Assembly: GCA_027214345.1 (NCBI GenBank) | Contig: JAPWHR010000021.1 | Location: 1 to 64,000, forward strand | Length of the DNA: 64,000 nt | Direction: 5' to 3' | Source: Comamonadaceae bacterium G21597-S1 | GTDB lineage: Bacteria; Pseudomonadota; Gammaproteobacteria; Burkholderiales; Burkholderiaceae_C | Shown: positions 34,024 through 46,333 of the stretch, one piece after another | How the letters are laid out: every line of letters starts with the position of its first letter | How positions within the stretch are numbered: position 1 is the first letter of the stretch | Program-made: the position numbers and the translations under genes | Notes under the pieces: model-generated | What the model saw: only the letters and a program-made list of their open reading frames with translations | Databases searched by the model: none | Told to the model about the DNA's origin: nothing

Positions 34024-34052
34024 AGTCTAGGGGGAGCCACGGCCCTATGCAA
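34024..34052 (-). promoter_or_regulatory. Predicted padR-family gene promoter
   Basis: On the minus strand TTGCAT (34052-34047), a 17-base spacer and TAGACT (34029-34024). Only six bases separate the -10 box from the ATG, so transcription should begin at about the A of the start codon. The -35 box is one arm of the palindrome at 34046-34063. Confidence 0.5.
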
Positions 34053-34063
34053 CCAGTTGCATA
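34046..34063. promoter_or_regulatory. Palindromic operator 1 between PadR and the fadH-fusion gene
   Basis: TATGCAAC and GTTGCATA arms with a 2-base centre: a perfect 8-bp inverted repeat. It coincides with the -35 boxes of both divergent promoters. PadR operators typically contain ATGCAAC/GTTGCAT-like or ATGT-N8-ACAT inverted repeats, so autorepression with control of the fusion gene is expected. Confidence 0.65.
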
Positions 34064-34085
34064 AATTTCCAGACCCATCTAGACT
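34057..34085 (+). promoter_or_regulatory. Predicted promoter of the FadH-isomerase fusion operon
   Basis: TTGCAT (34057-34062), 17-base spacer and TAGACT (34080-34085), exactly the same boxes and spacing as the divergent padR promoter. The expected start near 34092 falls inside the second operator copy, leaving a 5' leader of about 70 bases. Confidence 0.5.
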
Positions 34086-34087
34086 GC

Positions 34088-34101
34088 TGCAACTGGTTGC
34101 A
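34088..34101. promoter_or_regulatory. Palindromic operator 2 at the fusion-gene transcription start
   Basis: TGCAAC-TG-GTTGCA, a second shorter copy of the operator at 34046-34063; the centres are 40 bases (about four helical turns) apart, so two regulator dimers would bind on the same face. Confidence 0.6.
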
Positions 34102-34107
34102 TAGTGA

Positions 34108-37062
<2,955 letters not shown>

Positions 37063-37305
37063 TGGCGCGCCGTCGACGTCCGAGCCGGCCGGCCCTGCAA
37101 CCGCCACGCGCATGCGACGGCGACCGGACCGGACCGATGGTCGGCCCCGCCACGGCCGGCTATTAGGGAGAACGCCAACAGCCAAAACGGGGCGGATCAA
37201 CTATGTTCGAAGGTTCCACCCGGCAGCGTTCCGGTGCCGCGGCGCATCCCGATGCTGCGGGCACCAAGGCGACCTGCCGGTCACCCCAGACCGCAGGAGC
37301 CCCGC

Positions 37306-38985
<1,680 letters not shown>

Positions 38986-38999
38986 GGCGGCAGGTACCC

Positions 39000-40451
39000 A
39001 TGACCGCCACCCGCCTCAATCCGCTCGATACCGCCTGGCTGTTCACCGAGTCGCGCGCCACGCCCAACCACGTCGGCGGCTTGTTGCAGTTCCGCCTGCC
39101 GCCCAAGGCCCCGCGCGACTTCCTGCGCGCGATGGTGGCGGAGTTCCGCGCGCACCGTGACGTCGTGGCGCCCTGGAACCAGCGCCTGAAGCTGCCGTTC
39201 CTGAAGAACCCGCTGCCGTCCTGGGTCGAGGACGACGACATCGACATGGAATACCACGTGCGCCACGCCGCCCTGCCCTGGCCCGGCGGCGAACGCGAAC
39301 TGGGCGAACTGGTCGGCCGGCTGCACAGCACGCCGATCGACCTGGCGCGCCCGCCCTGGGAATGCACCATCATCGAAGGCCTCGGCGACGACCGGTTCGC
39401 GCTGTTCATCAAAATGCACCACTCGCTGATCGACGGCATCAGCGGCATCAAGATGCTCGAACGCGCAATGGCGACCACGGCCCGGGCATCGCTGAAGCTG
39501 CCGCCGTTTTTCGCTGCGCCGCCACCCAGGTCGTCGCGCGCCGCGTCAAAACGCCCGGCTCCATCGGTGGCCAATGCGGCCGCGGCCGCGATCGAAGGCC
39601 TGAGCACGCAGGCGCGCTCCCTGCCGCAGCTGGCAAGCGCCTTCGGCTCCATCCTGCGCCGCATCGGCGACCCGGACGACGGCCTGTCGGTGCCGTTCGA
39701 TGCGCCGCGTTCGGTGCTCAACGGCCGTGTGCGAGAAAAGCGCCGCTTCGCCACCCAGCAGTTCGGCATCGAGCGCATGCGCACGCTGGCCGCTGCCGCG
39801 CAGTGCACGCTCAACGACGTGGTGCTGGCGGTCTGCGGCGGCGCCTTGCGCCGCTTCCTGCTCGAACGCGACGAATTGCCAGCCAAGTCGCTGACCGCCG
39901 GCATCCCGGTGTCGGTGCGGCCCAAGGACGACGAAGGCACGGGCAATGCCATCAGCTTCATCGTCGCCTCGCTGGGCACCGACCTGCCCGATGCAGGTGA
40001 ACGGCTGATGGCGATTCGCACATCGGTGCGCCATGCCAAGGCCCATGTGCAAGGCCTGCCGCGCCAGGCCATGACGCAGTACACGATGCTGCTGATGGCC
40101 CCGACCATGCTGACGCTGCTCACCGGCATCGGCGGACGCACGCCACCGATGTTCAACATCACGATATCCAACGTGCCGGGGCCGGACAAGCCGCTGTATT
40201 TCCGCGGCGCCGAGATGGTGTCGATCTATCCGGCTTCCATCGTCACGCACGGGCAGGCGCTCAACATCACCTGCGAGAGTTATGCGGGGCAGATGAATTT
40301 CGGCTTCACCGCCTGCCACACGACGGTACCGAGCATGCAGAAGGTCGCCGTGTATTGTGCCGATGCCCTGGCCGAACTCGAGCAGATATTCCTGCCGAAG
40401 CCGGCGGCGAAAAAGCGCGCACCCCGCAGGAAAAAGACAGCAGCCGACTGA
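39000..40451 (+). CDS. WS/DGAT family acyltransferase (wax ester synthase / diacylglycerol acyltransferase)
   Basis: 483 residues. The catalytic HHxxxDG motif is HHSLIDG (H140, H141, D145). N-terminal LDTAWLFTESRATPNHVGGLLQF and the later NDVVLAVCGGALRRFL and FNITISNVPGP motif are those of bacterial WS/DGAT enzymes that join acyl-CoA to alcohols or diacylglycerol to form storage lipid. Ends in a basic tail (KKRAPRRKK) that may bind membranes. Start 14 bp after the acyl-CoA synthetase. Whether wax ester, triglyceride or another ester is made is open. Confidence 0.88.
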   Translation: MTATRLNPLDTAWLFTESRATPNHVGGLLQFRLPPKAPRDFLRAMVAEFRAHRDVVAPWNQRLKLPFLKNPLPSWVEDDDIDMEYHVRHAALPWPGGERELGELVGRLHSTPIDLARPPWECTIIEGLGDDRFALFIKMHHSLIDGISGIKMLERAMATTARASLKLPPFFAAPPPRSSRAASKRPAPSVANAAAAAIEGLSTQARSLPQLASAFGSILRRIGDPDDGLSVPFDAPRSVLNGRVREKRRFATQQFGIERMRTLAAAAQCTLNDVVLAVCGGALRRFLLERDELPAKSLTAGIPVSVRPKDDEGTGNAISFIVASLGTDLPDAGERLMAIRTSVRHAKAHVQGLPRQAMTQYTMLLMAPTMLTLLTGIGGRTPPMFNITISNVPGPDKPLYFRGAEMVSIYPASIVTHGQALNITCESYAGQMNFGFTACHTTVPSMQKVAVYCADALAELEQIFLPKPAAKKRAPRRKKTAAD

Positions 40452-40464
40452 GGCGGGCGCAACG

Positions 40465-40839
40465 TCAGGGCCAGGTGGTCGCGCGTTCGGCGAAGTCGTC
40501 CGACTGCGGGTTGACGACGCAGAAGCGGTGGCCGGTCGGGGCCTCCATCACGACCCAGGTCTTGACCGGCGCCACGACCTTGGCGCCCAGCGCCTCGAGC
40601 CGCGCGACCTCGGCCGTCTGGTTGTCGGTCTCGATGTCGATGTGGACCCGTGGCTCGTGGTCGACGCCCGCCTGCAGGATCACCATGTGGTCGGTGGTCG
40701 GCTTGATCGTCGCGTATTTGCCGTCATGGCCGATATCGGCCGCGCCACCGAGCGCGCCAGCCCAGAAGCGGCCGGCCGATGCGAGGTCGCTGGTCTTGCA
40801 ATCGATGACGATGATGCGCTGGCGGGACTTGTGGGGCAT
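40465..40839 (-). CDS. VOC (glyoxalase/bleomycin-resistance) family protein
   Basis: 124-residue single VOC module: IIVIDCKTSDLASAGRFWAGALGG first strand-helix, RVHIDIETDNQTAEVARLEALGAKVV second half, and EAPTGHRFCVVNPQ end, the standard four-stranded paired modules. Probable metal ligands include His in VHIDIE and Glu in EAPTG. AGGAG eight bases upstream of the ATG at 40839 decides the start over 40872. Function unspecified; often misannotated glyoxalase. Convergent with the WS/DGAT gene. Confidence 0.8.
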   Translation of the reverse strand: MPHKSRQRIIVIDCKTSDLASAGRFWAGALGGAADIGHDGKYATIKPTTDHMVILQAGVDHEPRVHIDIETDNQTAEVARLEALGAKVVAPVKTWVVMEAPTGHRFCVVNPQSDDFAERATTWP

Positions 40840-40979
40840 GTTGCGGGCTCCTGGGAAGACGGGTTGCGACAAGCCGCGATCGTAGCGCCTGCCCGGTGCG
40901 GCTGCATCCGTGCGTGATGGTGACGCGGTGCCACCCGGTTGGTGCCACGCGCCAGCAGGGCGCGCGTCGCCGGCGGCCG

Positions 40980-41834
40980 TCAGGCGCCGGCGTCCGCCAG
41001 GCCCATCACCTCACCCAGGCGGACCGACCGCTCCGGCGCCCATTCCGGGTTGAAGCGGCAACGGCCCTTGGGAAACAGCGCCACGACGGTCGAGCCCAGC
41101 AGGAATCGGCCCATCTCGTCGCCGGCCTTGAAGTCGATCTGCTGGCGCGCGTAGTCCCAGTGGCGGGGCTTGCCCGAGCGCGGCGGATTGACGACGCCAT
41201 GCCAGGTGGTGGCCATGCTGCCGACGATGGTCGCACCCACCAGCACCAGCACGAAGGGCCCGCGGGTCGACTCGAACACGCACACCACGCGTTCGTTACG
41301 CGCAAACAGCCCGGGCACGCCGCGTGCCGTGACCGGATTGACCGAAAACAGGTCGCCCGGCACGTAGACCATGCGCACCAGGCGGCCGGCACACGGCATG
41401 TGGATGCGGTGGTAGTCCCTGGGGCTCAGGTACAAGGTGGCGAACAGGCCGTCCTGGAACTGCGCAGCCAGCGCGGCGTCGCCGCCCAGCAGCGCGGTCG
41501 TCGAATAGTGGTGGCCCTTGGCCTGGAAGATCTGGTCGGCCTGGACAGGGCCGAACTGGCTGATCGCGCCGTCCACCGGGCAGATGAGTTCGGCGCGCGC
41601 CAGTGGCCGCGCGTCGGCCTTGAGCGCGCGGGTGAAGAAATCGTTGAAGCTGGGGTAGTTGCGAATGTCGGGGTCGGCCGCCTCGGCCATGTCGACGCCG
41701 TACTTGCCGACGAACCAGCGGATGATGGCGGTGGTCACCGAGCCCCAGCGCCCCGACGCCACGAGGCCGCCGAACTGCGTCATCAGGCGTTTGGGCATCA
41801 GGTACTGGGGGATGACTTTGGAACGGTCGGACAC
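40980..41834 (-). CDS. psd: Phosphatidylserine decarboxylase proenzyme
   Basis: 284 residues. It converts phosphatidylserine to phosphatidylethanolamine at the inner membrane. The autocleavage site LLGST near residue 254 generates the pyruvoyl alpha chain, and SPRDYHRIHMPCAG is the family's conserved Asp/His region. N-terminal FVGKYGVDMAEAADPDIRNYPSFNDFFTRAL aligns with bacterial type I Psd. GTG start (VSDRSK) is selected since it precedes the helical QYLMPKRLMTQFGG start of homologues; the longer frame covers intergenic DNA. TATAAT box upstream. Confidence 0.92.
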   Translation of the reverse strand: MSDRSKVIPQYLMPKRLMTQFGGLVASGRWGSVTTAIIRWFVGKYGVDMAEAADPDIRNYPSFNDFFTRALKADARPLARAELICPVDGAISQFGPVQADQIFQAKGHHYSTTALLGGDAALAAQFQDGLFATLYLSPRDYHRIHMPCAGRLVRMVYVPGDLFSVNPVTARGVPGLFARNERVVCVFESTRGPFVLVLVGATIVGSMATTWHGVVNPPRSGKPRHWDYARQQIDFKAGDEMGRFLLGSTVVALFPKGRCRFNPEWAPERSVRLGEVMGLADAGA

Positions 41835-41879
41835 GGCACACGGGCGCGGCGCAGGGCCACGGCTTGCAAAAGGTTGCGG

Positions 41880-41908
41880 ATTATATCGATGGGCCCATGG
41901 TACGACAG
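41880..41908 (-). promoter_or_regulatory. Candidate psd promoter
   Basis: Perfect TATAAT on the minus strand (41885-41880), 17 bases after a weak -35 (CTGTCG, 3 of 6). It points to psd, starting about 45 bases downstream. Confidence 0.4.
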
Positions 41909-41943
41909 GCGCCCTGGCCGGCTTGCCATCACAATGCAACTCT

Positions 41944-42837
41944 ATGTCGTCCCCGCCGCCGTCGCGTATTCCGCCCATCCAGTGCCTGCAGACCTTCGAG
42001 GCGCTGGCCCGGCTGCGCAGCGTCACCCAGACCGCCGACGAATTGTTCGTCACGCCCAGCGCGGTCAGCCACCGGGTCAAGCAGCTCGAGCAGATCATCG
42101 GCACCAAGCTGTTCGGCCGCGCCGATTTTTCGCTGACCACCGACGGCAGCGAATACCTGGCCCACGTGCGCGAAGGCCTGGCCACGCTGCAGAAGTTCCC
42201 CGGCCGCAACGGCGCCAGTTCCGGCAAGCGCAAGTTGCGCCTGGCCGTCACGCCGACCTTTGCGCGCTCCATCCTGATCCCGCGACTGCGCCAGTTCACC
42301 GACGCCTACCCGGAGATCGACGTCACGCTTCAGGTCTCGATCCCGCTGCTCGACGTGGTGGCTGAAGACGGCGACCTGACCGTGCGCTTCGGCACCGGCC
42401 GGTATGCCGACGTCGAGCACCTGTGCCTGCTCAAGGACGAGATCACGCCGCTGGCCTCGCCCGCCTTCGTGCGTGAACACGGCCCGTTCGAGACACCGCA
42501 GGACCTCGAAGGCGTGCCGCTGCTGCGCAGTCCGCTCGAACCCTGGCGCACCTGGTTCGGCGCCCACCAGCTGGACTGGCCGGAACCGTTCGAGGGTTCG
42601 CAATTCAACGACATCGGCCTGATGTGCGACGCCGCCGCCGCCGGCATGGGTGTGGGCCTGATCCGGCTCAAGCTCGGCGCGCCCTGGCTGGAGAACGGCA
42701 CGCTGGTGCGGCTGTACGACCACGACGTACCCAGCCCGCATGCGCATTACCTGTGCTGGCGCGCCGGCACGATGGAACGCTGGGAATGCGCGGCGTTTGC
42801 GCAGTGGTTGCAAAAGAGCATCGGAACGGTGGGCTGA
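41944..42837 (+). CDS. LysR family transcriptional regulator (GcvA-like)
   Basis: 297 residues. N-terminal helix-turn-helix (QCLQTFEALARLRSVTQTADELFVTPSAVSHRVKQLE) and a periplasmic-binding-like effector domain from about 95. Motif RIPPIQCLQTFEAL is typical for GcvA-like regulators that have Pro-rich starts. Divergent from psd with a 109-bp intergenic region, so it may control it, or genes elsewhere. No metabolic target is evident from downstream genes. Confidence 0.9.
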   Translation: MSSPPPSRIPPIQCLQTFEALARLRSVTQTADELFVTPSAVSHRVKQLEQIIGTKLFGRADFSLTTDGSEYLAHVREGLATLQKFPGRNGASSGKRKLRLAVTPTFARSILIPRLRQFTDAYPEIDVTLQVSIPLLDVVAEDGDLTVRFGTGRYADVEHLCLLKDEITPLASPAFVREHGPFETPQDLEGVPLLRSPLEPWRTWFGAHQLDWPEPFEGSQFNDIGLMCDAAAAGMGVGLIRLKLGAPWLENGTLVRLYDHDVPSPHAHYLCWRAGTMERWECAAFAQWLQKSIGTVG

Positions 42838-43024
42838 ACGCCGCCGCCGGGGCCGGGCAACGCTGCGCATGAACTGATGGCGCCGGTTGCAGTCCCGATC
42901 GAGCGCGGCAATGCCCGGTCGGCGAATTCGAGTAGAGTCGCAGGGCCGACGATGCACGGGCAGTCGTCAGCGCCCAGCCACGGGCCGTACCGCCCGCATT
43001 GCTTGCCGAGCATCGGCCTCAACC

Positions 43025-43828
43025 ATGCGTTTCCTGGCCCGCATCGTCCTGGTCTTCGCCGCGTTTTCCACCACACTGTGTGCACGGGCATCGGACGCCC
43101 TGCCGGCATCGTTGTTGCCACAGCAGGAGGTCGCGTTCGCGAAGGACTACCTGAACCGACTGAAGATCCGTGACTTCGACCATGTGAAAGCGCTCATCGA
43201 CCCGTCGCTCCAGAACGAGGTGACCGACGAGTTGCTCGACAACATGTCGCGCACCATCTATCCCGGCGAGCCTCTCGCGGTCGAGGTGGTCGGATCGCAG
43301 ATCCACATTCGTGATGGCCAATGGAGCGGCAACTTCACCTTCGACTATCAATACGCAGAAGGATGGCTGCTGGCCAGCACGGCCTTGAGGAAGGTCGACG
43401 ACGGCTACCGTGTCATCGGGTTCAGCGCCCGTCGCACGACCGCCTCGCAACGGGAACTGAATGCGTTTCGTTGGACCGGGCTGTCGCCGCTGCACTACGC
43501 CGCGTTGTTGTGCGAGATCGGCTTCCTGCTGTTCATGGTCGCCACCTTCATCACATGCCTGCGCACGAAGATGGTCCGGCGCAAATGGTTGTGGGCCATC
43601 GCCACCTTGATCGGGTGGGGCAGCTTCCAGTTCGACTGGGCGTCCGGCGTGCTCGCCTACCAGTGGCTGTCGTTTCAGATCATCGGCATGGGCGCGACCA
43701 AGGCCGGGCCCGCCGCGCCTTGGATATTGGCAACGACCTTGCCCGTGGGCGCCATGTTGTTCTGGCTTCGCCGGCCGAAGCTGGTCGCGGCGTACCGGGC
43801 ACGCCAGGCATCGGTGGCTGGCGCATGA
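43025..43828 (+). CDS. Hypothetical exported/membrane protein
   Basis: 267 residues, not recognised. N-terminal signal (about 1-23, ending LCARAS), then a soluble alpha/beta part of about 125 residues (FAKDYLNRLKIRDFDHVKALIDPSLQNEV, WSGNFTFDYQYAEGWLLA) that looks like a DUF3887 or NTF2-like fold, followed by three or four hydrophobic segments (SPLHYAALLCEIGFLLFMV, LWAIATLIGW, APWILATTLPVGAMLFWL). The stop overlaps the next ATG (ATGA). Probably envelope-linked, function unknown. Confidence 0.7.
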   Translation: MRFLARIVLVFAAFSTTLCARASDALPASLLPQQEVAFAKDYLNRLKIRDFDHVKALIDPSLQNEVTDELLDNMSRTIYPGEPLAVEVVGSQIHIRDGQWSGNFTFDYQYAEGWLLASTALRKVDDGYRVIGFSARRTTASQRELNAFRWTGLSPLHYAALLCEIGFLLFMVATFITCLRTKMVRRKWLWAIATLIGWGSFQFDWASGVLAYQWLSFQIIGMGATKAGPAAPWILATTLPVGAMLFWLRRPKLVAAYRARQASVAGA

Positions 43829-44325
43829 CCGCCGCACCGCGTCCGGCGAGCGCCACGTCGACCGCCCTCGACCGCGTCGAGTCGAACGTGCGGCGATTGC
43901 GCGTGATCGGCATTGCTGCCGTCGGCATCGTTCTGGCGTCGTGCGCGCTGCCGCCACGGCCGGCCGGCGCGCCGGCGCTGCCCGCCGTGGTCCAGATCTG
44001 GGAATATCCGGCGGGCGACATGCCGACCATGTGCGTGGTACTGACGGCGGACGGTGTCGCGACCTTTCGGGGTGGTTTCCAGTTCTTCAATCCCGGCTCC
44101 TGGCGAGCGGGCAACACGCCGCAGACGCTGATCATCACGCTGGGCGGCGACACGGAATTCCCGACGCAGGCCGCCGTGCAGGAGTTGCGGGCACGTCCAC
44201 CGGCGCTGCGCCGGTTCGACGCCGCGCGCCGGGAACTGAAATTTGCCGTCGACGGCGGCAAGCAGCGGCGCATCGCCATCGGTGGTTTCTATTTCTATCG
44301 CAGTTCCACCTGTGGCGCGGCCTGA
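43825..44325 (+). CDS. Hypothetical lipoprotein
   Basis: 166 residues. Long N-terminal leader, then IGIAAVGIVLASC, a lipobox ending in Cys (about residue 40), followed by a Pro-rich spacer and a small beta-rich domain (VQIWEYPAGDMPTMCVVLTADGVATF, YFYRSSTCG). Translationally coupled to the upstream membrane protein by an ATGA overlap. No family recognised. Confidence 0.65.
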   Translation: MTAAPRPASATSTALDRVESNVRRLRVIGIAAVGIVLASCALPPRPAGAPALPAVVQIWEYPAGDMPTMCVVLTADGVATFRGGFQFFNPGSWRAGNTPQTLIITLGGDTEFPTQAAVQELRARPPALRRFDAARRELKFAVDGGKQRRIAIGGFYFYRSSTCGAA

Positions 44326-44344
44326 GCCAGGCCTGCGGCGGACC

Positions 44345-44418
44345 GCGGCAAGCACCTCGCGCGCAACAGGATGTCCACCGTCATGCCCGCACACGAAAAG
44401 ATCAACTACGTCGATTAG
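44345..44418 (+). pseudogene. Truncated duplicate of the VOC gene start (upstream copy)
   Basis: 44345-44370 matches 44881-44906 with one mismatch in 26, and 44373-44414 is identical over 42 bp to 44951-44992. The fragment holds ATG and the first ten codons of the VOC gene (MPAHEKINYV), then GAT and a TAG stop. It lacks 42-44 bases of the intervening leader. Thus it is the remnant of a duplication, not a functional gene. Confidence 0.8.
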
Positions 44419-44485
44419 GCGCGTCCGTTCGGCTTTGTCCAGAGCCACGATGCGATAGAGAATACCGACTGAAAGCGGACTCACC

Positions 44486-44857
44486 ATGCCCGACGGCGGA
44501 AACTGGAAAGAACTGTTCAACGCAGCCTGCGAAGGCGACCTCGAACTCGTGCGTTACCACGCGCGGTGCGGCGTCGACGTCGACTATGCGCACCCGGAGT
44601 TCCTGTCCACGCCGCTGGTCGCCTGCATCCTGGCCCGGCAAGAGGCGGTGGCGCATTTCCTGATCGACCATGGCGCCAACGTCCATCTGCATTCCGAGTT
44701 CGATGGCATGAACCCGTTGCAGGCGGCCGGCAGCGTCGGGCTGGCGTCGGTCGTCGACCGGCTGCGGTCCCTGGGCGCCACGACGCCGGTGCCGGCCACC
44801 AGGCCCGCACCGCTGCGGCCCTGGTGGCGCAGGCTGGTCGGGCGGGTTTTCGGGTAG
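44486..44857 (+). CDS. Ankyrin-repeat protein
   Basis: 123 residues with three or four degenerate ankyrin repeats (NAACEGDLELVRYHARCGVDVDY, LVACILARQEAVAHFLIDHGANVHLH, NPLQAAGSVGLASVVDRLRSLGA). No signal peptide. A basic Pro/Arg/Trp tail (RPWWRRLVGRVFG) could touch membranes. It mediates protein contacts by family; partner unknown. It sits between the two copies of the VOC leader repeat, suggesting that the block was inserted or duplicated with it. Confidence 0.75.
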   Translation: MPDGGNWKELFNAACEGDLELVRYHARCGVDVDYAHPEFLSTPLVACILARQEAVAHFLIDHGANVHLHSEFDGMNPLQAAGSVGLASVVDRLRSLGATTPVPATRPAPLRPWWRRLVGRVFG

Positions 44858-44880
44858 AGAACACGAACGCGGTGGCGACG

Positions 44881-44992
44881 GCGGCAAGCAGCTCGCGCGC
44901 AACAGGTCAGGTAAGCTTGCAGACGCGATTGCGCTCATGCGCCACAGGGAGTCCACCGTCATGCCCGCACACGAAAAGATCAACTACGTCGA
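44881..44992 (+). repeat. Downstream copy of the VOC leader/start repeat
   Basis: Full-length copy of the segment repeated at 44345-44414: two matching blocks (26 bp with one mismatch; 42 bp identical) separated by 44 bases here and 2 bases in the upstream copy. It contains the true start of the VOC gene at 44961. Confidence 0.8.
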
Positions 44993-45320
44993 GTTTCCCG
45001 CCAGGGACCTGGCGCAGACCAAGGCCTTTTTCACGGCCGCCTTCGGCTGGTCGTTCGTCGACTACGGCCCCGACTACGCCGCATTTTCGGACCAGGGCCT
45101 CGACGGCGGTTTCTACCGATCCGAGCTGCAGGCGACGACCGCAAGCGGCAGTGCCCTCGTCGTGTTCTTCAGCCAGGCGCTGGAAGAAACCCAGGCCCGG
45201 GTGGAGCGTGCCGGAGGCCGCATCGTCAAGCCCATCTTCACGTTTCCCGGCGGGCGGCGATTTCATTTCGTCGAACCGAGCGGCAATGAATTCGCCGTCT
45301 GGGGCGAAGCGCTGGCATGA
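44961..45320 (+). CDS. VOC family protein (intact copy)
   Basis: 119-residue VOC protein: INYVEFPARDLAQTKAFFTAAFGWSF start, ALVVFFSQALEETQARVERAGGRIVKPIFTFPGG, and HFVEPSGNEFAVWGE ending. Glu in FVEPSGNEF and the His before it are probable metal ligands. The start at 44961 has AGGGAG ten bases upstream and is supported by the duplicated fragment, which begins with the same codons. Function unknown. Confidence 0.82.
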   Translation: MPAHEKINYVEFPARDLAQTKAFFTAAFGWSFVDYGPDYAAFSDQGLDGGFYRSELQATTASGSALVVFFSQALEETQARVERAGGRIVKPIFTFPGGRRFHFVEPSGNEFAVWGEALA

Positions 45321-45403
45321 GTCGTCGGGATGCAGTGGTCCGCCGCCAGCGACACCATGCGCCATGCCGCGGCGGCGCGTGGCATTGCCAGGACTGATCC
45401 GCC

Positions 45404-45841
45404 ATGTCCGCGCTGATCTTCGTCTATGGAACCCTCAAGCAGGGTTTCCCCAATTACCCGCGCAACAGCGGCCGCCGCATGCCGGGAGACTTCCGCACCT
45501 TGCAACCGTTTCCGCTGTACGTGGTGCAGTTGCCCAACGAGGACCGCGCACCCTGGCTGATACACGCGCCCGGCCAGGGCAACCCGGTCACGGGGCAGGT
45601 GTTCGAGGTCGACGAAGCTCTGCTGCAGGTCATGGACACGTTCGAAGAGGTCGGCCTGCCCCAGGGTTATGTCCGCGTGGCCATCGATCTCGAGGCTGTG
45701 CACGCACCAGGCCAGCGGATCGCCAGCTACGCCTATGTGAAGCTGGAACACCAGCTCGTCGAGTGCCTGGCCATCGAGGGGCCGTTCGCCGAATACACGC
45801 TCGAGCTGGCGGCCGGTTACCGGCTCGAACCGGGCCCGTGA
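45404..45841 (+). CDS. Gamma-glutamylcyclotransferase (AIG2-like) family protein
   Basis: 145 residues. FVYGTLKQGFPNY at the N-terminus is the family signature (YGTL substrate-binding loop), and the DTFEEVG region supplies the candidate catalytic Glu. GQVFEVDEALLQVMD completes the small beta-barrel. Related to GGCT/ChaC-like enzymes that act on gamma-glutamyl dipeptides, but the AIG2 group's specificity varies. Lies 83 bp after the VOC gene. Confidence 0.83.
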   Translation: MSALIFVYGTLKQGFPNYPRNSGRRMPGDFRTLQPFPLYVVQLPNEDRAPWLIHAPGQGNPVTGQVFEVDEALLQVMDTFEEVGLPQGYVRVAIDLEAVHAPGQRIASYAYVKLEHQLVECLAIEGPFAEYTLELAAGYRLEPGP

Positions 45842-45920
45842 TCGGGCCGGTGCGGCAGGTCGCCCCATGGGCTTGTCGCCGGCACGCCTTGCGCCGGTCG
45901 CGTCGCCGCCGACGCGACGC

Positions 45921-46307
45921 TCATGGGTCGGCGGTACAGGCCCGCAGCGTCGTCGCCCCCGCCGCAATCGGCACCCAGTGCGTCAGGCGCCGGCACGTCC
46001 CATCGAGACACAACTCGTAGTCCGGCACGAACTCCGAACGCGCCAGCACGATCTCGCGTCGCCAAGGATCGGCCAGCCGGTAACGCCAGATGCCGCCCAC
46101 CAGCGTCGCGCCGTCGGGTGGCTCCATGCCGGCGCCGGAGCCGCGAATGCGGGCCTGCGACAGATGCAACCAGGGACCGGCGACCTCGTAGTCTTCGGCC
46201 CATTCGATCTTCTCGATCGAGTGTTGCCAGCGCAGCGTGAACTGCTGCACCGGCAGCTGCACCTGCACGCTGCCGGCGGCCAGGCACAACGCCGCCAACA
46301 GCGCCAT
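45921..46307 (-). CDS. DUF1850 domain protein of a TAXI-TRAP operon
   Basis: 128 residues with a signal peptide-like start (LLAALCLAAGSVQ). FTLRWQHSIEKIEWAEDYEV and RIRGSGAGMEPPDGA are typical DUF1850 features. These proteins are nearly always encoded beside TRAP transporters of the TAXI class; here it is 26 bp after the TRAP permease gene. Probably secreted or exported, role unknown. Confidence 0.85.
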   Translation of the reverse strand: MALLAALCLAAGSVQVQLPVQQFTLRWQHSIEKIEWAEDYEVAGPWLHLSQARIRGSGAGMEPPDGATLVGGIWRYRLADPWRREIVLARSEFVPDYELCLDGTCRRLTHWVPIAAGATTLRACTADP

Positions 46308-46333
46308 GGCTCAGCGAATGCGCGACGGCATGG

